Source: Kitasatospora phosalacinea
GTDB taxonomy: Bacteria; Actinomycetota; Actinomycetes; Streptomycetales; Streptomycetaceae
Assembly (NCBI RefSeq): GCF_030268885.1
Contig: NZ_BSSA01000001.1
Coordinates: forward strand, 186,001 to 250,000
Direction of reading: 5' to 3'
DNA: 64,000 bases
Of the stretch, positions 27,023 through 34,761 are shown one piece after another. The notes beneath the pieces were generated by a model. The model ran no database searches and was not told the DNA's origin. It saw only the letters and a program-made list of their open reading frames with translations. Positions within the stretch are counted from its first letter, which is position 1; every line of letters starts with the position of its first letter. The position numbers and the translations under genes are program-made.

Positions 27023-27121
27023 GATCAGGCTACCGGAAGCCGCAGGTCGGCGGCCTGGTGCGGGCCGGGGGCCGACGGCTGCGGCCCGGGGCGGGGCGGG
27101 CCGGGGTGGTGGTGTCCGGTC

Positions 27122-27340
27122 CTACCGGGAGTCCGGCCGCCGGCCGCGGCGGCGGGGGTCGAGCGCGTCGCGCAGGGCGTGCAGGTCGGTGATGGTGACC
27201 TGTTCGGCGAAGCGGGCCAGGAGGCGGCGCAGGCTCCGCTCGTCCCGGTCGCGGACGGCTTCGGCGAGGGCGGTCACCAGCGAGGTCCGCTCCTGCGGGT
27301 CGGATGCGTGCCCCTGACCTGCCGCCTTCGGCTCTTCCAC
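27122..27340 (-). CDS. Small conserved-looking protein of unknown function
   Basis: A 72-residue protein starting with GTG at 27340. It is almost wholly helical and charged: SLVTALAEAVRDRDERSLRRLLARFAEQVTITDLHALRDALDPRRRG, with a basic tail. I do not recognise a named family, but the regular heptad-like pattern, normal codon use and absence of a better frame support a real gene. A DNA-binding or protein-binding helical bundle is possible. The ribosome site is weak (GGGCGACG). It faces a long non-coding gap upstream. Confidence 0.55.
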   Translation of the reverse strand: MEEPKAAGQGHASDPQERTSLVTALAEAVRDRDERSLRRLLARFAEQVTITDLHALRDALDPRRRGRRPDSR

Positions 27341-27979
27341 CGGTCGTCGCCCTCTCGTCCGTGCTGCTGCTCGTGGCCCCGGCCGGGTTCCGGCGCGCCC
27401 GTCCCGTCGTGTCCTGCGGAGCGCAGACTACCTCCCTGTCGAACACCGGAAAATCTATCGTGGCTGGAGTAGACATTGGCCGATCGCGGAGTTAGCGTTT
27501 CTCTCGTAAGCGCAGTGAAGAGATGGCCCGGCAGACACGAACTGCCGGGAGGAGTTGAGAAGTTCGCAGGTCGGCACGGTTGTGGGGTCCTGAAGCCAGC
27601 GTGTGTGCAGTGAGGCGACAGGGCCGACGACCGGGCCGGGCGGCCCGCAGTGATCAGGGGCTGCCGTCGAGCAGTACCGGCAGTACCAGCAGTTCGCAGT
27701 ACCAGTACACGCAGAGGAAGAACGGAGGGACAGAGCGCCATCAGGATCGCCCGGCCCGTGATGCCTTTCACCCGGGCGGACACCGCAGACCCCCTTTGAG
27801 CACGAGGACGGTGGTTTCCGGTCACGCATACGCGATCCCCGCAGGTCCCCTCCCCCGGGGCGGTGCGGAACAAGGAACCCGGCCCAGGCCGGTAGATGGT
27901 GTTGTTTCCCCTTCGGGGCCCCGGAGCCGCCACGGCGCCGGGGCCCCTCGACGCGTTCTCCGGAACCAAGAGAGGTGCA
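27341..27979. other. 639-bp gap without a convincing gene
   Basis: No frame on either strand shows a protein I can support. An AT-rich stretch lies at about 27440-27500. At 27671-27708 the sequence GCAGTACC or CAGTACC recurs four times in 38 bp. A run of GGAGGAG at 27549-27555 looks like a ribosome site, but the frame behind it closes after 12 codons. A long 5' leader for the MerR gene or a small RNA is possible; nothing decides it. Confidence 0.5.
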
Positions 27980-28339
27980 GTGACTCCGACGACCGACAAG
28001 CCCCACACCCCGGACCCAGGCAGTTCGTTCGACGACGACGACTACCCCGCGTACACCATGGGCCGTGCCGCCGAGATGACCGGCACCACCCCCGGCTTCC
28101 TGCGCTCCCTCGGCGACCAGGGCCTCATCACCCCGCTGCGCTCCGAGGGCGGCCACCGCCGGTACTCCCGCTACCAGTTGCGGATCGCGATGCGCGCCCG
28201 CGACCTCGTCGACCAGGGCACCTCCATCGACGCGGCCTGCCGCATCATCATCCTCGAGGACCAGCTCGAAGAGGCCCTGCGCATCAACGAGCAGCTGCGC
28301 AGCCGTCAGGCGGGCCCGGAGTCCGCCACCGGCACCTGA
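27980..28339 (+). CDS. MerR-family transcriptional regulator
   Basis: A 119-residue protein. After an acidic N-terminus (SSFDDDDYPAYTMG) comes a MerR-type winged HTH: MGRAAEMTGTTPGFLRSLGDQGLITPLRSEGGHRRYSRYQL. A dimerisation helix follows (DQGTSIDAACRIIILEDQLEEALRIN). There are no metal-binding cysteines and no effector domain, so it is unlike SoxR or MerR proper and closer to the short HspR/BldC-type regulators. GTG 27980 has AGAGG upstream at 27971-27975. It is read alone, after a 639-bp gap, and converges on the hydrolase gene. Confidence 0.85.
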   Translation: MTPTTDKPHTPDPGSSFDDDDYPAYTMGRAAEMTGTTPGFLRSLGDQGLITPLRSEGGHRRYSRYQLRIAMRARDLVDQGTSIDAACRIIILEDQLEEALRINEQLRSRQAGPESATGT

Positions 28340-28414
28340 CCCCGCACCCGCCGCCCCGCCGGACGGGCCCGCGGTGGGCGCCGCCCGCTCACCGCGCCCG
28401 GCCCGCCGGGCGGA

Positions 28415-29140
28415 TCAGCGGGCTGCGGCGGCCAGGGTCGCGGCGGCGGTGCGACCGGCGGCCAAGGCGTGCGGGACGGTGGTGGGAAGGCAGCGGGCCG
28501 CCTCGGGGGAGTAGGCGGTGAGGACCAGGCCCGCGTGGTCGGTGGGGAGTTCGCGGTGGGTGACGGGGTGGGCGCGGGCGAGCAGGGCGGCGTGCAGGTC
28601 GCGGGTGCGGGCGGCGGGTACGACGGTGTCGGCGGTGCCGTGCAGCAGGTGGACGGGGACGTCGCGGGCGGCGGCGCGCAGGTCGTCGAGCGGGACGGTG
28701 CCGGTGCTCGCCGCGGGAGTGCCGTACGAGCCCGCCAGGGCCACCACCGCGTGCGGGCGCACCCCGTCGAACGCGGCCGGGTTGAGCGCGGCGGCGACGG
28801 CGGCCCGGGCGCCCGCCGACCAGCCCGCCAGGACGAGCGGGGCGGGCCCGGCCAGGTCGCGGGCGAAGGCGGCCGAGGCCAGCAGGTGGGCCCGGCCGCC
28901 GTCGTCCGCGTCGGAGCGCCAGTCCGGGACGACGACCAGCACGCCGAGCGCGGCGGCGGCCCGGGCCAGTGGAGCCAGCACCTCGCGCTCGTCGGGGCCG
29001 CGGCCGTGCCAGAGCAGCACGACGGGCAGCGGGCCGTCCGGGCCGTCCGGGAGGTTCGGGCGGTGGACGTCGACGGGCTTGCGCCCGGGACCGTGGACGA
29101 GGGTGGTCGTGGTGACGGCGGGGGCGGTGGGCGGGGTCAC
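28415..29140 (-). CDS. Alpha/beta hydrolase (dienelactone-hydrolase-like)
   Basis: A 241-residue protein: PLPVVLLWHGRGPDEREVL (oxyanion HG), LGVLVVVPDWRSDADDGGRA, nucleophile elbow VLAGWSAGARAAVAAAL (GWSAG), VPVHLLHGTADTVVPAARTRDLHAAL (acid region) and TDHAGLVL (His). The fold is an esterase or peptidase; the substrate is unknown. Its GTG start overlaps the TGA of the PfkB-type kinase by 4 nt (GTGA), so it is translationally coupled as the second gene of that operon. A role in releasing the sugar that the kinase uses is speculation from this coupling. Confidence 0.87.
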   Translation of the reverse strand: MTPPTAPAVTTTTLVHGPGRKPVDVHRPNLPDGPDGPLPVVLLWHGRGPDEREVLAPLARAAAALGVLVVVPDWRSDADDGGRAHLLASAAFARDLAGPAPLVLAGWSAGARAAVAAALNPAAFDGVRPHAVVALAGSYGTPAASTGTVPLDDLRAAARDVPVHLLHGTADTVVPAARTRDLHAALLARAHPVTHRELPTDHAGLVLTAYSPEAARCLPTTVPHALAAGRTAAATLAAAAR

Positions 29141-30069
29141 GGGGTGAAGGATGCCAGGCCGCCGACCCGGACGGCGGTCAGGGTGGCGCGCAGGCGGCGG
29201 TAGGCGGGGGCGTCGAAGCGGCCGGCCCTGGGGTGGAGGACGGTGGCGGCGGAGAGGGCGACCGCGTCGGGCAGGACGGCGGGCCAGCCCGCGTTGCCGG
29301 AGAGGCCCGCGGCGAGGGCGGCGACCACGGAGTCGCCCGCCCCGGTGGGGTTGCCGGCGACGGCGGCGGGCGGGGTGCAGCGCCAGGCGCCCTGGCGGTC
29401 GACGGCGAGCAGCCCGTCGGGGCCGAGCGAGGCGAGCACCGACTCGGCGCCGCGGCGGATCAGCACCCGGGCGGCGTCCCGGGGGTCGGGCAGGCCGGTG
29501 GCGGCGGTGAGTTCGGCGGCGTTCGGCTTGATCACGGTGGGGCGGGCGGGGAGTGCCGAGAGCAGTGCCGGGCCGTCCGCGTCGAGCACCACGGGTAGGT
29601 GGAACTGCCGTCCGAGGGCGGCGAGTTGGCCGTAGCCGTCGACGGGTGCGCCGGGCGGCAGGCTGCCGGACAGGACCAGGACGGCGGCCTGCGGCAACTG
29701 CCGGGCGGTCTCGCCGAGCAGGGCGTCCCACTCGGCGGCGGTCAGCACCGGGCCGGGTTCGTTGAGCACGGTGGCGTCGGCGCCGTCCGAGACGGTGACG
29801 GTGCGCCGGGTGTCGCCGCCGACCGGCACCTCGACGTGGTCGAGCCCGGCGGCGGCCAGGTCGGCGCGGACCGTCTCCCCGGTGGGCCCGCCGAGCGGCA
29901 GGACGCAGCGCACCGGCCGCCCCAGCGCGGCGAGCACCCGGGCCACGTTGACGCCCTTGCCGCCCGCCTGGGCGGCCACGTCGGCGACCCGGTGGCTGGT
30001 GTGCGGGCGGAAGCCGGGGACGGCGTAGGTGACGTCCAGCGCCGGATTCGGTGTGACGGTCAGGATCAC
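29137..30069 (-). CDS. PfkB-family hexose kinase (1-phosphofructokinase-like)
   Basis: A 310-residue protein. N-terminal MILTVTPNPALDVTY and GGKGVNVARVLAALG (PfkB signature 1), LSGSLPPGAPVDGY, VVLDADGPALLSAL, KPNAAELTAATG, and the C-terminal NPTGAGDSVVAAL with the catalytic Asp at about 248. This is the 1-phosphofructokinase/tagatose-6-phosphate kinase group of PfkB. No PTS or DeoR gene lies beside it, so the true substrate is open. GTG start at 30069. It leads a two-gene operon with the hydrolase. A long palindrome upstream may be its operator. Confidence 0.88.
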   Translation of the reverse strand: MILTVTPNPALDVTYAVPGFRPHTSHRVADVAAQAGGKGVNVARVLAALGRPVRCVLPLGGPTGETVRADLAAAGLDHVEVPVGGDTRRTVTVSDGADATVLNEPGPVLTAAEWDALLGETARQLPQAAVLVLSGSLPPGAPVDGYGQLAALGRQFHLPVVLDADGPALLSALPARPTVIKPNAAELTAATGLPDPRDAARVLIRRGAESVLASLGPDGLLAVDRQGAWRCTPPAAVAGNPTGAGDSVVAALAAGLSGNAGWPAVLPDAVALSAATVLHPRAGRFDAPAYRRLRATLTAVRVGGLASFTP

Positions 30070-30124
30070 GGCGGACGCCCCCCAGGGTGTGCGTCGGAAC
30101 GGTCATCGGCGGAGATGGATGAGT

Positions 30125-30160
30125 GAAGCTGCGTGATCATATCGGTTTTCGTGCAGCTTC
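30125..30160. promoter_or_regulatory. GAAGCTGC/GCAGCTTC inverted repeat before the PfkB operon
   Basis: Arms GAAGCTGC (30125-30132) and GCAGCTTC (30153-30160) are perfectly complementary, 20 nt apart, in an AT-rich patch that also holds TGATCA. It lies 56 bp upstream of the kinase start. DeoR-type regulators of sugar-phosphate kinases bind sites of this kind. The rest of the 269-bp gap is GC-rich with no visible gene. Confidence 0.5.
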
Positions 30161-30338
30161 GAGCACCGATGGGGGATTTGTGGAGGTCCGGGGGGGCGGG
30201 GGCGGTGGCGGGCAGCGGAGCGGAAGGGCGCCCAGCAGGACCGGCAGCACGGCCGCCGCCGGAAGGTTCGCCGTCCTGCGGCCGGCGCGACCGCCGTGGC
30301 ACGGGCGGCGTGCTGCCGGAGTCCGTGTACCGGGGAGG

Positions 30339-31754
30339 TCAGCTCAAGGACTCCAGGGCGGCGCCCAAGTGGCGCGCCGCGGTGGTGAGTTGGGTGTGGG
30401 TCTCGGCGGCGGCGAAGCCTGCCCGGACGCGGGGGGCGGGTTCGGCGGTGAAGTAGTGGGGGCCGGGGGAGAGGACGACGCCGTGGCGCAGGGCGGCGGT
30501 GGCGAGGGCGGTCGGGTCGAGGTGGGCGGGCAGCGGCAGCCACAGGTGGAAGCCGCCGCGGGGCGGGGCGGGCGGCAGCAGGGTGGGGGCGTGCCGGGCC
30601 AGGGCGCTGGTGAAGAGTCGGCGACGTTCGGCCAACTCCTTTGCCAGCGTGCGCAGGTGGCGCGGCCAGTCGGGGGAGGTGACCAGTTCGAGGGCGGCCT
30701 CCTGGAGCGGGCGGGGGACGAAGAAGGAGTCCACCGCCTGGACGGAGCGCAGCCGGGCCAGCGCCGGACCGCGGGCCACCAGCGCGCCCACCCGCAGGCT
30801 CGGCGAGGCCGCCTTGGTCAGCGAACGGACGTGCACCACCGTGCCGTCCGGGTCGTCCGCGGCCAGCGGCGGCGGCAGTTCGCCCGCGTCGGCGTGCGCG
30901 AGCAGCCGGGCGAAGTCGTCCTCCACCACGAAGGCCCCGGCCCGCTTCGCCGCCGCCAGCACGGCCCGCCGCCGTTCGACGGGCAGGACGGCGCCGGTCG
31001 GGTTCTGGAACAGCGGCTGGCAGACGAACAGCCGCGCCCCCGACACCGCGAACGCCTCCGCCAGCCGCTCCGGGATCACCCCGTCCGCGTCCACCGGCAC
31101 CGGCACCGGCCGCAGCCCCGCCGCCCGGGCGATCGCCAGCAGGCCCGGATAGGTGGGGGACTCGACCAGGACGGGGGCACCGGGCGGCGCCAGCGAACGC
31201 AGCGCGCAGGTCAGCGCGCTCTGCCCGCCCGCGGTGACCAGCACCTCCGCCGCCGTCACCCCGCCGCCCAGCTCGCGGGCGAACCAGCCGCGCAGCTCCG
31301 GCAGCCCCTCCAGCGGCGGCCGCCCCCACGCACCGGGGCGACGGCCCGCCCGGGCCAGCGCGGCCGCCAGCGCCCGCTCCGGCAGCAGCGAGGCGTGCGG
31401 GTAGCCGCTGTTCAGGTCGACCACCTCCGGCGGGGCCATCGCCAGCGCCGCCAGCACTCCCGAGGCGTCCACCACCCGGGCGGGCGGCGCGCCCGCCTCC
31501 GCGCTGAGCGCCACCTCCTGCCAGGAGAAGTCGCCCTGTGCGACGGGCGCGGGCCGCGGCTCGGCCCGGAACACCCCCGCGCCCGGCCGGGACACCACCA
31601 CGCCCTCCGCGACCAGCTCCCGGATCGCCCGCGCCACCGAGACCGGGCTGACCCGGTAGCGCTCCACCAGCTCCCTGCTACTGGGAATGCGCTCCCCGGG
31701 CGAGTAGCGCAGCACGGTGGCGCGCAGCGCGTCCGTCAGCTCCTGCACGCTCAT
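30339..31754 (-). CDS. MocR-family regulator (GntR HTH plus aminotransferase domain)
   Basis: A 471-residue fusion. Residues 1-75 are a GntR winged helix (RIPSSRELVERYRVSPVSVARAIRELVAEGVV). The rest is a fold-type I aminotransferase-like domain: NPTGAVLP, VEDDFARLL, and the expected PLP lysine in VRSLTKAASPSLRVG. MocR proteins sense PLP or amino compounds and control PLP, GABA or transport genes. GGAAGGG precedes ATG 31754; an upstream in-frame start at 31808 would overlap the promoter. It diverges from a DMT exporter only 44 bp away, the usual arrangement for regulator and target. Confidence 0.9.
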   Translation of the reverse strand: MSVQELTDALRATVLRYSPGERIPSSRELVERYRVSPVSVARAIRELVAEGVVVSRPGAGVFRAEPRPAPVAQGDFSWQEVALSAEAGAPPARVVDASGVLAALAMAPPEVVDLNSGYPHASLLPERALAAALARAGRRPGAWGRPPLEGLPELRGWFARELGGGVTAAEVLVTAGGQSALTCALRSLAPPGAPVLVESPTYPGLLAIARAAGLRPVPVPVDADGVIPERLAEAFAVSGARLFVCQPLFQNPTGAVLPVERRRAVLAAAKRAGAFVVEDDFARLLAHADAGELPPPLAADDPDGTVVHVRSLTKAASPSLRVGALVARGPALARLRSVQAVDSFFVPRPLQEAALELVTSPDWPRHLRTLAKELAERRRLFTSALARHAPTLLPPAPPRGGFHLWLPLPAHLDPTALATAALRHGVVLSPGPHYFTAEPAPRVRAGFAAAETHTQLTTAARHLGAALESLS

Positions 31755-31787
31755 CGACGGCCCTTCCGGCGCGCGGGCGGCAACTGC

Positions 31788-31793
31788 TACCGT
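31788..31793 (+). promoter_or_regulatory. -10 box of a leaderless promoter for the DMT gene
   Basis: TACCGT lies 5 nt before the ATG at 31799, with no Shine-Dalgarno sequence between. The start region CTGTATGACAG (31795-31805) is a near-palindrome that a MocR repressor could cover. Confidence 0.45.
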
Positions 31794-31798
31794 CCTGT

Positions 31799-32710
31799 AT
31801 GACAGCACAGAATAGCGCTACTGGACTCCGCCCGATAGCGGTCGGACCGCTCGGCGGCACCGCGCAGGCCGCCCTCGGGGTGCTCGCCTTCTCCTTCAGC
31901 TTCCCCGCCACCGCCTGGGCCCTGGAGGGCTTCGGCCCCTGGACGGTCACCGGCCTGCGCGGCGTCCTCGCCGCGCTGCTGGCGGGCGCCTGCCTGCTCG
32001 CCACCGGCGCCCGCGTCCCGCCCCGCTCCAGCTGGCCCGGCCTGGCGGCCGTCGCGGTGGGCTGCGCGGTCGGCTTCCCGCTGCTGTCCACGCTCGCGCT
32101 GCGGCTCTCCTCCACCGCGCACTCCGCGGTGGTGATCGGCCTGCTGCCGCTGGCCACCGCCGCGGTCGGCGCCCTGCGGGCCGGGGCCCGGCCGCCCCGG
32201 GCGTTCTGGCTCGCCGCGACCGCCGGGGCGGCCGCCGTGCTGGCCTTCACCGTCCAGCAGAGCGGCGGCGCCGGGCTGACCACCGCCGACCTGTACCTGT
32301 TCGGGGCGCTGCTGCTCTGCGCCTTCGGCTACGCGGAGGGCGGGCGGCTGGCCCGCGGCCTGCCCGGCTGGCAGGTGATCGGCTGGGGCGTGGTCGCCGC
32401 GCTCCCCGTCAACGTGCTCACGGGCGCGCTCGCCCTCACCGTCGAACCCGTGCACGGGAACTGGCACGGCATCACCGGACTGGCCTACCTGGCCGCGGTC
32501 TCCCAGTTCGGCGGCTTCGTGGTCTGGTACCGCGGCATGGCCGCCATCGGCGTCCCGCGAGCCAGCCAACTCCAGCTCGCCCAGCCACTGTTGACGCTCT
32601 GCTGGGCCGTCCTGCTGCTCGCCGAGACGCTCCCCGCCACCGCCCTCCCGACCGCCCTCGCCGTCGTTGCCTGCATCGCGGTCACCCAACGCGCGGGGCG
32701 GGGGCGGTAG
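31799..32710 (+). CDS. EamA/DMT-family transporter
   Basis: A 303-residue membrane protein with about ten hydrophobic segments and the two EamA repeats (TVTGLRGVLAALLAGACLLA and FGALLLCAFGYAEGG; FGGFVVWYRGMAAIGVPRASQLQLAQPLLTLCWAVLLLAE). Such proteins export amino acids and other metabolites. It diverges from a MocR regulator, so its substrate may be an amine or amino acid sensed by that protein. The ATG at 31799 appears leaderless. Confidence 0.9.
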   Translation: MTAQNSATGLRPIAVGPLGGTAQAALGVLAFSFSFPATAWALEGFGPWTVTGLRGVLAALLAGACLLATGARVPPRSSWPGLAAVAVGCAVGFPLLSTLALRLSSTAHSAVVIGLLPLATAAVGALRAGARPPRAFWLAATAGAAAVLAFTVQQSGGAGLTTADLYLFGALLLCAFGYAEGGRLARGLPGWQVIGWGVVAALPVNVLTGALALTVEPVHGNWHGITGLAYLAAVSQFGGFVVWYRGMAAIGVPRASQLQLAQPLLTLCWAVLLLAETLPATALPTALAVVACIAVTQRAGRGR

Positions 32711-32752
32711 GAGCCGGGTGGGAGGGGCGGCGGTGGCGGACGGGGGCGGGGG

Positions 32753-33244
32753 TCACTCGGCGATGGCGCAGTACAGGTGCTGGCCGTCCTGCTGGGCGCG
32801 GCGGGCCAGGACGCCCAACTGGTGGATCAGGCGCATGAGTTCGATCCGCTCCACGCCCTTGAGCTCGTCGGTGCGGTTCCACTGGCTGGTGAGCTGGGGC
32901 AGTCGCTTGCGCTGGACGCCCGCCAGGACGTCGCGGGTCTCGTCGGAGAGCTCGACCACCCACGGGCCGGTCATCCAGGGGTCGTCGAGGTCGACGGCGG
33001 TGGCCGGGGCCTCCGGGTGCCAGGGCGCCAGGCCGGTGGGCCACACCGAGCGGTCCGGGCCGTCCTTGACCGGGGAGCCCTCGCCGCGCAGGGCGGCCAC
33101 CAGGTGGGGGAGCGAGACGGTCGGGTCGACGCCGCGGGCCTGCACCGATTCGAAGACCTCGGCGGGCGGCCGCTGTCCGTGCCTCATCGCCCGCTGCACG
33201 GCGGCCTCGTCGGCGGCCCGGAAGTAGTCGGTCCGCAGGTCCAT
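32753..33244 (-). CDS. Protein of unknown function
   Basis: A 163-residue soluble protein that I do not recognise. It begins MDLRTDYFRAADEAAVQRAM, carries GVDPTVSLPHLVAALRG in the middle, then AVDLDDPWMTGPWVVELSDETRDVLAGV and a helical end (ELKGVERIELMRLIHQLGVLARRAQQDGQHLYCAIAE). The pattern of a short sensing-like N-terminus, a DDPW segment and a helical tail resembles small Streptomyces proteins of unknown role. Codon use is normal and the frame has an ATG. It converges on the DMT gene and is separated from the MFS gene by 143 bp. Confidence 0.7.
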   Translation of the reverse strand: MDLRTDYFRAADEAAVQRAMRHGQRPPAEVFESVQARGVDPTVSLPHLVAALRGEGSPVKDGPDRSVWPTGLAPWHPEAPATAVDLDDPWMTGPWVVELSDETRDVLAGVQRKRLPQLTSQWNRTDELKGVERIELMRLIHQLGVLARRAQQDGQHLYCAIAE

Positions 33245-33387
33245 GTCGCACGCTCCCCATCGTTCGGCAAGGCGCCCAGTGCATCACAGTCCGCGCGGCT
33301 GCGGGTACCGGGTCGCCGTCCTGTGACCTGCCTCGCACTCGTCAGCGGGGCGTTCCACCAGGGAAGTTCGGGTACTAGCTTTCGGTC

Positions 33388-34761
33388 GTGAGTCCTGTGC
33401 CGACCGCCGGGCGGAACCCCGCGAACCGTCCGGGCCCGGCGAACCGTCCGAGGCCGCGGAGCCGCCCGAGGCCGCTGCGCGTGCTGCTGGGGGCGTCCGT
33501 GCTGGCCAACACCGGGGACGGGGTGCTGCGCACGGGCCTGCTGCTGGTGGTGGCGCACCTGACCGGGTCGGTGGACGCCTCCTCGCTGGTGATGGCGGTG
33601 ACCACGGTGCCGTGGCTGCTGTTCGGCATCCCGGCCGGGATGCTCGCCGACCGGGCCAGCCGCAAGGCGTCGATGGTGGCGGCGGACGGGGTGCGGGCGG
33701 CGCTGGTCCTCGCGATCGGGGCGGCGGCCTGGGCCGGGGTGCTGTCGTTGCCGCTGCTGCTGGGCCTCGCGTTCCTGGTCGGCGTCGCCGAGACGGTGTT
33801 CAACACCAGCAGCGAGACCGTCCTGCCGACCGTGGTGCCCGCGGCGGAACTGACCCGGGCCAATGGGCAGTTGGCCACCACCGTCCGGGTCACCGGCCAG
33901 TTCGTCGCCCCCGCGCTGGCCGGCTGGCTGACCGCGCTGGCCGCCCCGGTCACCTTCCTGGTCGCGGGTGCGGGCTACCTCGGCTCGATGTTCCGGCTCA
34001 CCGCCCTGCCGCGCGACGTCGGCCGCGTCCCGCCGCCGGAGCAGCCGGTGGAGCGGGTGGCGGCGCAGCCGGTGGAGCCGGTGGAGCGGGTGCGGCCGTG
34101 GACCGGGCTGGTGTTCCTGGCGCGGCACCGGGCGCTCCGGACGATCACCCTCGCCGGGGTGCTCACGACGCTCGCCAACACGTCCTTCCTGGCGCTGTTC
34201 GTGGTGTACGCGACCACCGGCCCGCTGCACCTCGGCGACGCGGGCTACGGGGTGCTGCTCAGCTCGGTCGGCGTCGGCACCGCGGTCGGCTCGCTCACCG
34301 CGCACCGGGCCGAACGCCGCTTCGGCAGCGCGCCGGTGCTGTGCGCGACCCGGTTCGGCTGGGGGCTGGTGTTCGTCGCGCCGGTGTTCCTGCGCGGGGT
34401 GCCGCTGTTCGCGGCGATGACCGTCGGCAGTTGCCTGGGCGGCATGTGGGGCGTGCTCACCGTGACGCTCCGCCAGCAGCTGACGCCGCCGGAGGTGCGC
34501 GGCGCGGTCGGCGGCGCCTACCGCGCGGTGATCATGAGCGCGATGCCGGCCGGGGCGGCCGTCGGCCTGCTGCTGCAGCGCCTGTTGGGCACGCCCGGCA
34601 CCTTCCTGCTGTTCGGCGCCGCGATGGTGGTGCTGGCCGTCCCGGTGTGGCGGGCGGTCACCGCCGAGCGGGCGGGGACGGGGGCCGGGCCGGGGCCGGA
34701 GGAGGAGCGGGCGGGGCGGCACCCCCGCACAAGGAGCCGCGCCGCCCGCTCCGGTCAGTAG
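33388..34761 (+). CDS. MFS transporter
   Basis: A 457-residue membrane protein with about 11-12 segments: RVLLGASVLANTGDGVLRTGLLLVVAHLTGS, FGIPAGMLADRASRKASMV (the loop 2-3 motif), ETVFNTSSETVLPTVVPAAELTRANG, and FVVYATTGPLHLGDAGYGVLLSSVGVGTAVGSL. This is the MFS_3 / enterobactin-exporter-like group, which exports siderophores or drugs; substrate unknown. A loop near the middle repeats PVERVAAQPVEPVERV. GTG 33388 follows TAGCTT at 33376-33381 by 6 nt and looks leaderless. Its 3' end overlaps that of the convergent sugar-binding protein gene by 7 nt. Confidence 0.88.
   Translation: MSPVPTAGRNPANRPGPANRPRPRSRPRPLRVLLGASVLANTGDGVLRTGLLLVVAHLTGSVDASSLVMAVTTVPWLLFGIPAGMLADRASRKASMVAADGVRAALVLAIGAAAWAGVLSLPLLLGLAFLVGVAETVFNTSSETVLPTVVPAAELTRANGQLATTVRVTGQFVAPALAGWLTALAAPVTFLVAGAGYLGSMFRLTALPRDVGRVPPPEQPVERVAAQPVEPVERVRPWTGLVFLARHRALRTITLAGVLTTLANTSFLALFVVYATTGPLHLGDAGYGVLLSSVGVGTAVGSLTAHRAERRFGSAPVLCATRFGWGLVFVAPVFLRGVPLFAAMTVGSCLGGMWGVLTVTLRQQLTPPEVRGAVGGAYRAVIMSAMPAGAAVGLLLQRLLGTPGTFLLFGAAMVVLAVPVWRAVTAERAGTGAGPGPEEERAGRHPRTRSRAARSGQ

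Noticed and set aside
27671..27708. GTACC repeats read as a coding region for a Tyr/Gln-rich peptide
   Set aside because: Every frame through it closes soon or lacks a start with a ribosome site, and no family character is visible.
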